64,000 nucleotides of DNA from Liolophura sinensis (lineage: Eukaryota > Mollusca > Polyplacophora > Chitonida > Chitonidae): assembly GCF_032854445.1 (NCBI RefSeq), contig NC_088301.1, positions 51,261,187 through 51,325,186 of the forward strand. Direction: 5' to 3'. Below, piece by piece: positions 33,776 through 45,898 of the stretch. The position numbers and the translations under genes were made by a program. The stretch's first letter is position 1. The number at the start of each line of letters is the position of its first letter. The notes beneath the pieces are model-generated. The model worked only from the letters and a program-made list of their open reading frames with translations. It was not told the DNA's origin and ran no database searches.

Positions 33776-36230
33776 TCATTTATGAAATGTCATTCAGTTC
33801 AAGCATTCGTAACCAATTTTCTGTCGTTAACTACCATTATTCTGCATAGGGTCTTTTTTAGTTTAGTCATTATTGATCAGAGAAGTTCATTACCTCAACG
33901 GACCGTTGATATACGAATGTCTGTTATGACACCTCCACTGGCCAACTTTCAGGCACCTATGGTTTGTGAAAAAGTTGTATAATTGAACGTAAAACTCCAA
34001 TATGGGAATCGAAAGCGTTAGCAAGGATCAAAGCCGCGTAACACTGCTCACACGTAACATAACTGGTAGTTGCCACTTTCTGCCTAAAAAGAACAATAAA
34101 AAAAAAAACAAAAAAAAAACCAGAATACTTGGGAAAGAAACAGAGAGGATTCTCAGATTATTAATAATGTTATAAATTTTATGTGTAAAGAAAGTAAGTC
34201 ACGAGAGTTTGTAATGGTTTATTCGAGGCCTACTGTATGCGATAAGTTATACGTGTCTTTATTTCTTTTGTTTTTCATTTTTTATATTCACTTGTGTTCT
34301 GAACTACCTTCTCTGAAATAAAAAAAATTGTCATTATTATATATCGCTGACGCTACCATCGTCCACAAACCGTGGCGTTACGTGAAGCAGGAACTTGAGC
34401 CGATGTAACATCAAAAATGGATTGTAACGCAAAGTAGGATTTGTTAATTTATTATACAGTTTGAAGTTATAAGTTCTCTACTGCATTGGTTCCTGCTGCA
34501 GAGTTGTTGTGGTGAGCTGGGGAACGAACCTCAATAAAATGGTGTCATGGTCCTACTACAAGGCGTTTGGAAGGTCCTTATTGTTGGCTGACTGGTTCCC
34601 TGCCCCTGATGTCAGATGGCACTAATCGCTTCAGCATTCAAGGTACGCGTAATACGTCAGGGAACCATGGCCGATTCCGTAAAGCCATTTCTGACTTAAG
34701 TCAAAATTTTAAATCTCATTTACATCGCGTAATTTTTGGTACTGGAAGTACAAATTTGGACACTTTTATCTTTACCTAATACTGGCCAGAAGGACACTTT
34801 TAATTTCTAAAACCGACATATAAGCTTTATGGTCGTATTTCAATTTTTGACATAACTCTGAAATGCCATTTTGGACCTCACTATTTATAAATTCGATGTG
34901 ACGTCAGTAAAGTAGATGTAACACATATGACTTTATTACGAAGACTACAGGTAATTGTTTTGTTGACCGAGACAAAGAAAATGTTTACGATTAACCTTCT
35001 GAAATTGATCCGAAAATGCACTAAGTGCCTATAGGCAAATAGCATTGATTAAGGCCCTATTCCGTCATCATCGTCCTCTTTCAGAGGAATACCAGCAATA
35101 CAACTAGGCCTCCAATGTATATCAAACGATAATACATAGTAATCCTACGCATACACACGTTCTTAACTGCTTTACCACTAAACTATAACTCATTCCTTGC
35201 AGGCATACACACACACACGCATATATATTTTAACAATCAACACAAAACTGTGAATTTCTACCTTATCGCTTCTTGTGATATTGGTTATATGCGGTGTAAA
35301 CAACAAAAGCATATATCTTTAATGCATAGGTTTTGAAGATTACTTTTTTTGTAGATAACATTTATCACGTGATTCTGGCTAATTATTGCCTTAGTCTTAC
35401 ACGGGAAATATTTTATTTCACCAGCTTATTATAGAAAGCTTCCCGAGGCCGCGTCAGTATCAGAGGACAAGATCTCAAACAACAAAATCATGTTCAAAGG
35501 ACAGAAACTGCAAGAAAAGTTGAGACAATACCGTGATATATTAGTGAAATGAGTTGCCAAAGATCAAAAACGAGTATTTGAGGTGTTTATGAGCAAATTG
35601 CGTGGACTAGTTACAGATGTGTTGACAGATATGTTCGTCAGTGTTATTACTTCGAGACAGAGCCTGCAAGACAAGTCGCAAGTCACCATTATACAACATA
35701 AAGTCCGACCGTGTGCATACATAACTACAGATACCTCTCCGCCCATACATGTATTTCATTTTTTTTTTCTTTCTTTTTTCAGTCGTGAAACGAAAAAGAC
35801 AGGTAGAGATTACGGTGGCAATATTCAACAAGTAAGTTCTTTTAGAATCAGAATCAAATTGTGCCTCTCTCTGAAGGTAACCTTCCTCCTGTTGAAGTTC
35901 GTTACTGCAGGCTATAGAACTCTATCAAGATCACATGGCTGTAAATAAGGATGCGTCGAAAGCTTCCAGGGATAAAGGCTAAAAAGGTGCATGTGCAAGC
36001 AGATATCTTCATATAGGTCTTGCTAGTTCCTCACAGCACCGCAGAAAAGGGAAGAGGTAAAACATCAATCAAATAAATAAATAAATACATAAGTGTCACT
36101 AAATCTAAAGCATGTAAGAGAAAGTAGTTCACCTAATGTCACACGATTATTTGGACTTCAAGTTTCCCGGTCAGCTTTGTCGATGAGATCAACATCTACT
36201 TTCACATTCTCCATGATATGTAGCGATATT
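33776..36230. other. Intergenic interval; SINE tail scrap and small microsatellites only
   Basis: No gene supported. A short (AC)n run lies at about 35203-35222, and a SINE tail scrap (AAAACATCAATCAAATAAAT) at about 36058-36092. Short open frames have no splice context or motifs. Confidence 0.4.
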
Positions 36231-36279
36231 GCAACATGTAGTTTATTGTGATCTGAAGGGCAAGTGTGGGCGGGCTTAT

Positions 36280-36338
36280 CAACTGAGGATTGAACCAGCA
36301 ATCTTTTGATTTCCAGTCCATGGCTCTACCATTTGGCT
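36280..36338 (-). repeat. tRNA-like sequence, probably a SINE head
   Basis: On the minus strand GCCAAATGGTAGAGCCATGG resembles an A box and D arm, and GGTTCAATCC is a perfect B box about 35 nt later. The acceptor stem does not close and no CCA-side pairing is visible, so this is a tRNA-derived repeat head rather than a working tRNA. Confidence 0.5.
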
Positions 36339-37561
36339 TTAGTCTGGAGGTAAAAGTGTATACTCAAAACTCAGGCATCGCTGGATCAAATCTCCATCTC
36401 ACAAGCCTGGTCACATTAATTTGTTCACTACAAGTATGCTCCCGCAGTGATTGTAACAAAGGCCAATTAAGGCGTCCTCTTCTGAACTCCTTAGATGTTC
36501 AAGAGAACACGAAGTCAGGTAATAATGTTACGTTGGATTAAACTTCTGCTGATGAACAAGAATACAACAAAGATTAGTACGATATATGATATCTGAATCC
36601 AGCTTCTAGTTTTTATGGCTAGGGACAAGGGGCTAACGTCAACGCATGGTTTGCTACAAATGACTACTTTTAACAAAGTTAATAACATATTTATATATAC
36701 TGTACTGATCACAGTTATCAATTTTCTGATATTCACTTTTGTGATGAAATAAGTTTGATCAACATTCGATGACTAATGTAATACATGTTATAAAAGTAAC
36801 TCAAGGCAAAAATTTGTGAAAACAGAATTGATATCTACATTGTTTAATAACATTTAATATATAATTCCTATGGCAAATAAATAACTACATCAAATAACAT
36901 CTGTACATATGCGTGTATAAATAAAATTAAAAAAAAGACACAATTGGGGGTTTTGTACAAAGCATTAACATTTGGACGGAACTTTCAAGCAAATCAGAGC
37001 ATAAATTTCAAAACAGATCTATAAAACGGTGGTTGTAAGTAACTGTAGCCATCAAAATTTTCATACTGTCTTCTTCCAATTGATTGCATTGTTTCCAAGA
37101 GTATCAACAACCAACAAATCAACAGTAACAGCGATGGTACCTTATCTTGATATCAAAACATTGCCTAAATTCATCGCACATAAGTTTCATAATGATTTAA
37201 TAAGATGCATATTTTTCAGGCTACAAGGGAAGATCACAGAACACATAAAAGGTGAGAGGATACATTATGTCTGTTGTAATAGTTCACTGATCATTCACAC
37301 CTCACAATATTTTACACACAAGCTCTTTACACAATTCATCTGGACATATTTACATACACTAATAAGGCATCACAGTAAATGTTATAATCCAGATATTAAC
37401 AATAATAAGAAAGAATTACTTTTTTTGTTTTCACTATCATTTTCACAAATACAATGTACACCCTCCACAAAAGTGGAAGGTACATCATGGAGAGGACGGA
37501 TAGAGAAATTTGTGTATTTCATCTGAATTCCTGAAGTATCATAATTGCTGTATCTAAATAC
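36339..37561. other. IFT122 3' flank / probable 3' UTR
   Basis: AT-rich DNA after the IFT122 stop. A minus-strand ATTAAA at 37196-37201 is one candidate poly(A) signal. The plus-strand frame at 37029-37526 has no motif and is antisense to the presumed UTR, so it is not called. Confidence 0.3.
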
Positions 37562-40500
37562 TCAATCTTCACATGAACTCCTACAGAATGGACAGTAGCC
37601 CTTCTGCAAGTACTGCAGCTCAAAATCGTCTGTGTGGAACATCTGCAAGAAAACAACAGAGACATGTTACAAGTGTGTCTCAAAACTATTTATTTCAAAC
37701 TATATATACATAAGTACATAAATGTCTCAACCCTAAATTAAAGTTCCAACTGAACTACTCCAGGATACTTTTAATACAAACACTTGTTAAGCTTTTTGCT
37801 GAAATGTCAGATAATGAACATTTTCGATAAAAGTGATTTATTTGAGTTAAAATTAAATCCGGTAAAAATTCATCTAACTGATCTGCTGGACAGATATGAA
37901 ATATTTGTGAGAAACAGAAGTAGTGACAGAATAATCTGCAATGGATTTGGAGTACAATTCACATGGATTCAGAGAGAAAAACTTACCTTATTACAGTATG
38001 AGCACTTTGTTATGGAAACATCTGGTAGTAGAGACTTGAAATACTGGTATCTCAAAGGCTTATTCCACTTCAAGATGTATACTTCTCCCCTGTTCATGGT
38101 CTGTAGGACAGCTCTGTTGACGACCACCGGGGTGAAATCAGATCCACCCTGCTGTGAAGAAGATCAGGTACAATCAGTAATCTGCAATGTCTGGTACACA
38201 TCTACACTGTATCTTATCCTACAAAAAAGGATTACCACTTATCCTAACTCTAATTCTTCAACATTTTTAATCACAACTATGACCAATATTTTGAAACATT
38301 CTGAGAGAACTACGGAGTGTAGAGAAATCTGCACAGTTTTATGATGCTGACAACTTTTGGTGTCATTTTCATAATAAAAGTATGCATAAATTCCCTTTAA
38401 AAAAGTGCTTTACAGGTCAAAACGGCCGAAGATATACAGTATGTCTAGTAAGCCATTCAGATTAATGATTAAAGTGTTAACTGCTGTTTAACCTGTGATT
38501 TCTTTAAAAAATGAACCTATATGTTGATATTTAATTTATATTAACATGTATTGTTTAAGCTGTGAGACACCCACAGAGAGGAATTTACCTCAAAAGTCAT
38601 TAGTCGAGCAGTGAAAGGATCATCAGTGTCCGACCCCTCTGGTTCATCTCCAATTCTCAAGGACTGAAAATCTAACAACAAGTTGAGGAAAAACTGCACT
38701 ATGAACTGTTAAGTCAAATTTATAACCTGAAAAGTCACAAAGTGTTCAAATGAGAAAAAAGCAAAGCATTTTGTTTAATCTTTATTCAGCTGGTTAAACA
38801 GAGTTTCTTTTCTAAAGTTAATATAAACGAACAGATTTCTGGAATGACTGTTTTCTTCCATACTCATCCCTGCAATTAAGTGTATGTTCAAAATCTTGGA
38901 ATATAAGTTTAGGTTTAAAATTATCAAAGGATACTGTTCATTTTGGTTTCCTGCCATGGCGAGGAAAACTCTTTCTTGGGCTTAGGAATGGACATATCCA
39001 GGATCTGAACTGCTTCTACATCAGAGATTCCATCTTCCAAGACAAATTCAACCAACGGCAGCACCTCTGGGAACAAAATGACAGTCATAAGTTATAACAT
39101 ATCTACAGAATGGATTGTGATGATGTGATTCTTTCAGACTGGTCATATTTCAGATTTGACGGCTTTCACTATGCTTTGGTGGCAAGAAGTCACTGAAAGT
39201 GCTTTGTAGTGTGCTCTTGTTTGAAGTCTGCTGGAGACTACCTGTTGTGAACTATTAATTTGGCACAAGCTGGTGATTTACAAAGGTTTCCTAAACCCAT
39301 CAAACTGATTGCTGCCATGTTTTTGAACATGGTATTCAACAACAATCACATAAATAAATAAATATAAAATGGCCAAAACACACTCTATGTCCAAACAAAA
39401 TCAGAAAAATATGCACCCACGAGGAAAGGCATGAATGCTTGAGGTGAAACAAGTATTACATGCTTAGTTACTTGGTTACTCTGTGATAGGATATGGAAAT
39501 ATATGGTGTCAGTAATTCTCATCATGAAGGTGACTGACACCATATATTTCTGAATATAAATTTACCCTGCAAAAGATTCATTAATTTAGCCCAGAAGATC
39601 AATGCATCTGTGAATCGCTTCAGTGATGTAAACTGTTTTCTTAAAAAACACAAACGGAAATAGACTACTCAACAGGCACATTTGACACTCCCTCAGGATA
39701 CAGGAATATACATGTCCCAAATGTGGCTGTTGTTATTCAACAAAAAGAGGAGTATTTGTCAGATGCGGAATAAAACTATATATGTTACATACCAAATGAG
39801 ACAAAGGAGTGCACAAATGGCTGTCTACAGTTGATGCACTGATTGCCATTGTTATTCAGAAGTGGATTGGTTGTAGAGCAGCGGTAACACAGTGGTAACA
39901 AGTCCTTTAAAAAGAAATACATATATAAATAAATTAACGGACGGAAAATAATTAACAGTAATTACTAATCAAATAATATGACTGAACAGTAGATTTTATA
40001 AACCAATTAAAATGAGAAGTAGATTACAGATCAATATTATTATGTGAAAAACTCAATTTGTGTCAAATGTTCAGAAATAAATTACTATTCCGATAATAAT
40101 GTACAGTGGTGTCAGCATAATGACAGTAAATTCCTCACCAATGATACAAAAAAAAAAAAAAAGATGCAATCATTTGATCCAAATTGAACACTGAATATCT
40201 CTGATACGACATCAGTATGTGCCTTGACTCTTCCTTGGGTCACATAATGGTCAAATTAAACACGATGTGTATATGTACTTGTACTGTTATAGTGCTGACT
40301 GTAATGTTGGAATGGTGATCTCGTTGTACATACTTCACCATCATGAAAAGGCTTGGACCGTATAGATATACTCCCAAGGTCAATGGCTTCCTGGAACCTC
40401 ACTGGAATCCTTAGTGACTGCATTTTTTCAAAAGCATACCTGGCCAGCTTGTAGGCACCCAGATGTTTGCTCTGCTTGGCGAGTGCATACAATGTAGCTC

Positions 40501-43500
40501 TGAAGTTTTGGTTAAGGACAAAAATCATGTTATCATGCCTGTACTAGACTTTGACTCTGGTGTTTTAAAATACCAATATGAACAGATGGATAAAAAAGCC
40601 AATGTTAAAGAAACGATCTTAGACTTCAGTCCAAATTTTAATCCCTGAATTTGGTCTGTTCCTTTCTGTTAGTTTAGCGGCAATTTAATGTACTCTGTCA
40701 AGCAATATTTTGACCTTGTTACATAAGAAATAACAACTTTAAAGTGATATAAAATTTTGAGTTACACAAAAGTCTAATTGCTTTGTGATCCTGAGGCCTG
40801 AACATTATCAAACACATACATGTATCACATTATCATCAAGATGCTTTGACAGATTTCAATCAACAAATCGTGTTAGGTGAAAACATTACTTTTGAATATT
40901 ACTTGTAGATGAATATGTTCCTTTTTTGGCCAACCAGAAAATGGTTTCAACTGAGTACATTTACCTGTGAATTTCAGCTGATCCTTTGTTCAGGGTCAAG
41001 ACTGATGTGTCTTCTCAATTGGCCTTTCTTGGTAATAAAGGTAATACTATGCATTAAAAACAGCTGATAAAAACCCTGTTTGCTTATAATGCTTTACAAA
41101 GGATACACTTTGGACACTCCATGAGGGGCTTGGAATGCCATGGCGTCACTGTGAATGAGATACCTGGACATATTGAAGAGGGCCTCTGGGAGGTTTGATG
41201 TGAAGGGCTCATCCTGAGGAAATAAGCATCATAGTTGACATTACCCAAGATTAAATGTTTTTTTTTTAAGTTTACAATCTGCATATTTTATACATCTTAC
41301 TTCTTTTTTGATGTATCACACGGCAACAGACAAGTCGTAGGCAAGTCATGATGTTCTGTGGGTGCAATTTTCCTTTAAATACATACAAATTGATAAACTA
41401 GGTTAAATATTTAAGCCTCATCAAAATCATAATCTTTATTGTATATTGTGTACAAACAAGTAAGTTAAACACAACCTTAATTCCTCAACATTTTTGCATA
41501 TGAAGGAGCATCTTTCAGTGCAAATTTATGCACCTATTTCATCTGATTTGGAGAAAAACTACATTGGCTGGGTTACCAAATTTCAGGGCTTCACAAAAGT
41601 GTAATTTTATGAGTATACATGAACCAATGCCCTCAGAATATGGTAAAATAATAAACACCTTTCCAACATTTGAAAAGTCTGAAGAATTACAGTAACCCAT
41701 GACATGTAATCCAACACAAAACATGTATAATAAATGAACTATACATTTAGAGAAAATTCCTTGCATGCATTGTGTGCAAACTTTAGAGGGCTGAAAAAAG
41801 TTTACACTCAGGAATGCTTCAGAAAGCCTCAAAATTGAAAACTTACTGTGTATCTCTGTATGGAATGATAAACATAATACAACTCTGCTTTCCGCTGGAA
41901 GTCTGCAAACATATGTAGCATCTCTTCCTTCTTGGACGAATCCTCTGTAATAGTAAATGACTGTGAATCACAATGTAGTACACTACTTATGACGAGGTTG
42001 AACACATGTATTACAAAATACTTTCAGAAGAAATTGAATGACAATGAAAATCAGGAATCTGGTGCCTACTTTTCAAAAATACTTATTGCATGGAAAATTG
42101 CATCAAAATCAATTAAACACTCACTTCTACCAGTAAAACCAACATGTAGCTTCAAATCATAGAAAACAATGTGTAACAGATATCTTTTAAATACTTGAAG
42201 ATTTAATTAGAAAACAAGAAATTAGAAACTACAAGACCCCTCACTAGGGGATTTGTATCATTAAATTTCACTAAATGAAATATATGTGTGGCGCGACATT
42301 TCACATTAAAGGTGGCCTTAAGATTTGACACGAAAGTGAACAATCACACGACATGCAACTCACTTTAAATTAGCCTAATAAATTTATAGTACCCTCACCC
42401 ACCGACCTTGCATGCTGGCTGTGTACATCAACTCTGAGAATAAAGGATTCAGTAGAAAAGGGTGATAGAAAAAGAACTTTTAGGGCTTGCCATTGCTGGT
42501 TATTAAAATGTGTTAAATCTGCTGAAATTGATATATCACTTTTATCATGCCATGACACATGTGTCTACTGACATATGACTCAATATCTGACACTTAAACG
42601 TAACACTTACGATCAGCAATGTCCAAGCACTGCATAGAGAGCTTCCAGAAGTAGTAGCCTGCATCGCTGAAGCGACTCTCCATCACAGCGTTGTGTGTCA
42701 GCTGCTCCAGCACCTTCACAGCCTCTGCCTGAAGACCTGCCTTGTGGAATGCTGAATGTAAAACACAAACATTATGATCACTTTCAATTTTTCAGCCTTC
42801 TTGTCCATACACAAGTATGCTCACTTGTTTCCTTTTTTTGTGATTCAGAGGGGAATGTTATATTGATGAAGCATTTAAACACATTTTAACAATTTTACAA
42901 TGTTGAATTGTCTTTGATAATATTTCATGAGTAAAAAAGTAAAAATATGTCCAAGCACAACTACATTTGTTAAAACTTAGCTAAATCTGACGAAATTATT
43001 TCCAGTATATTCCTGAATACAAAAATAACAGTTTGTGTAATCTTTACCAGGCAATCTCAGTATTATTTCTATTCTTTTGTAAAATGAATAAACCATATGC
43101 ATTAACTGGTCAGTTATTCATTAAAACTCAATTCTACAATATTATATTAAAGAACAACTCTTATGCAGCCGTCAACACTCACTCAACTGTGCTTGTGATA
43201 CATTAATTTACACCTGTAAGATATGCTGTAACATGCTGAATTAATTAGATAATCACTGGAGTTGACAGGGTTACCTTGTTGAGCCTCCTCAAAGCGATCA
43301 TTTTCTGCCAGCCACTGAGCATATGGGATGTACACATCATTCTTGTACTCAGTATGCTTCTCTACCAAAGTGAAGGCCTGGAGAGGAAACAATAACAGCC
43401 AACTGTGAACAGTTATTGATGAGATGATTTAAAAGCAGTTTTAAAGTCAAGTACATGTAGGACAGCTAATGCCATTAGGGGTTCAAGAAGGTTATTTCTG

Positions 43501-45898
43501 CTCTCCAAAACAACTCACAAGTACAAATAGAGTTGATCTGAACAGAATTTCTGATCTAGCAATCACACTTTAAGGGCTATAGTAAAATAAAATTTCAATT
43601 TTACAGAATGCTGTAAAATGCAAATGGAACATCCCAAAAATTTCCATAGTTAGCCTATCTCATAATAAAAGAGTGTCAATTAAGAATGGCCAATTATAAA
43701 GTCTTAAAACGATCCAACTCATCCTGCTTATTACACAGATCTTCCGATCAATATACAAAGAACTGGTAATTTTAGTTAACATCTCTGACAGTGATAATTC
43801 TGCAATGCTGCTAATGTGGCACAAAACCATAATCATCCACAAATTTAAATGAGTGATATCAATGTAATGGACCCTTCTGTTTATTGAATTTGTTCAGTTA
43901 GAAATGCTGAAGTATTTTACTTTGAAAAATTTCCAAAAAAGCTAGGTACCAGTACTCACATCATCCCAATGCCTGGCCTCCACATGAAGCTTTATGAGGG
44001 ACTTTATGTCTCCCATTTTGTTATACACTTCTGCTGCATAACCATACTGCTCTAAGTTTTTCAGGTAAGTGGCACACTTTATTAGAGACTCTCGGTCAGC
44101 CTTATCCAGCCGACGGGCAACATCAATTAACCTGTTGGGAGAAAACATTGTAGTTAGATGATCCCATATTAAACACTTCACAGGCATTAATACTTTCAAA
44201 CTTAAATCAGTGTTATAAATCTTACATCATAAATACCAGCTGATTATTTAGATTCTGAGGTTCCCTGGTGTTAATTAAATTCAGATGACACAATTCAGCT
44301 TGAAATCAGCATAGGTATCACAAAGGTAGCTCTTTATGTACAGTAAGACGGAGAAATTTGTAAATACTTCTATATCAGGAGGAACAGTGTACAGGCCTTA
44401 CATGTCTGCCCAACCATGGTCTCCGATGATGTCAATGGCCTTTATGTACTCTCCTGCTGATATGTACATTTCTGCAGCAGCCTTTGGTTCATTGCTGCTC
44501 TTTGCCCAATCTGCTTGCTTTGAAATTAACATCTTCTTATCCAAAGGATCACCCGAGCCAATGAACTCCTACAGATGAATACTCAGTTTCATGTTAATTT
44601 ATCTCTAAAATGTATCTTCAGTATACATAAAAAACATTCTTAGAAAGGTATATATCAGCCTATATCATGTTACTGGTAAATGTAGTTTTTCATTTTACTT
44701 ACTAATAAGTTTATTTATGGATGTCATGCTTTAATTTTCTAAGTGTACTCTTCCATTTACTTCACTGTTAATCCAACTTCAAGATGAACAGATCCTGGAA
44801 TGAATTGTTTAGGTTAAATTTACATCATCTTGGTATACTTGCAAACAATGCATATATTCAAGGTTCAACTGAATTCCAAAACTGCACAGGCACAAATATC
44901 AAGTACATTGCAGTGCAAAGTGTGATACTTCAGATGGCCCCTGTGCACCTGATTTGGTCTACACAGAACCTTCAGCAAGGCTTTCAGCTGTTAGAGTCTA
45001 CACCACATATGTCGACTTCACAGAATGTGCAACTCATCACTAGTAAACACATCGCATTTCATGTACAACTGCAAATCTATGTTTCAATGACACAAAAAAC
45101 TTATCAAGATGTATGATGATTACTTGTTGCTGCTTCTTTCTGTACAAAAAGCTGAGAAGCTGGACAAACTGCAAGCTATACTACTTTATAGATGCTTACC
45201 TTTGCATAGTCAAACATACGTAGATCTGTGTACATATTGAGAGCCTTCTGCTCCTGTCCAGCTCTCTTGTAGAGTTTTGCTGCCTCTTGGAACTTTCCTT
45301 GGTAAGCATATACATCAGCCAGGAAAACCATGTTGTCGTTTTCTCCCCTTTTTCTTCTCTCCTGTAAAAGCGAGAAAAATATGTTCATGGAAATGTAATC
45401 ATGCAAATAATCCAATTTCTGGTACTAGTTCTAATTATCAAGAGGATATTAGAGGTGGTGTTACCATCAGATAGTCATTACCTGTGTCAGTCATAGGTAG
45501 TGATATTTCCATACATGAATAATCTGGATACAATACAGATCAGACATAAACACTGAAGGAGCTGACAACATAAAAGAAACATGGATATGTACGGTATTTT
45601 TCTTGTTGCTCAACATTAATAATAATAATAATAATAATATCAGCTAAACAACAATAAATTAAAAATTAAAATTTTATCCTTCTTGAAATGACTTTTTAAA
45701 ATTGGATCACATAAATTTTCAATAACTTTTTAGACTGCACTCGCCTCAATGGAGTGAATAAGCTCAAGATATCTCAGGTCTCTGATGCGAATGAAAGCCT
45801 TCTTTGCTGTAACAAAGTCTAGCCCCTCTAGTGCATCGTGAGCTAAGGCTTCCCAGTCTCCATCTGTCACACCTAGGCAGGCTACATTGTACGCCTCT
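37562..45898 (-). CDS. IFT122: IFT122 coding exons 15-28: TPR-like half and Cys-pair tail (residues 575-1188)
   Basis: Exons: 45745-45898, 45200-45361, 44402-44568, 43960-44131, 43275-43377, 42611-42751, 41847-41944, 41107-41213, 40334-40499, 39793-39904, 38935-39066, 38589-38671, 37987-38151, 37562-37642. Helical repeats of TPR character run to about residue 1000 ([48 protein letters not shown]). Exon 24 holds CYRC and CINCRQPF, and exons 27-28 hold CSYC and CPFCRSSC, the two pairs of CxxC motifs expected to bind zinc. The least certain boundary is exon 25/26: donor AACA|GTATCC and an acceptor eight bases before a second CAG, chosen because only this keeps the frame. The stop TGA is at 37562-37564. 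Confidence 0.93.

Noticed and set aside
33604-33849. 81-codon frame starting at the right arm of the TIR element
   Set aside because: It mostly translates the inverted repeat and runs out into flanking DNA; no sign of protein conservation.
37029-37526. 165-codon plus-strand frame just after IFT122
   Set aside because: Antisense to the presumed IFT122 3' UTR, no domain, skewed to Thr/Ile/His as expected from AT-rich noncoding DNA.
37784-38344. 186-codon plus-strand frame
   Set aside because: Lies over IFT122 exon 27 (37987-38151) in antisense; it is a shadow of that exon and its flanking introns.
44784-45116. 110-codon plus-strand frame in IFT122 intron 16
   Set aside because: Largely made of the 115-bp interspersed repeat; its second copy in intron 12 does not keep the frame.
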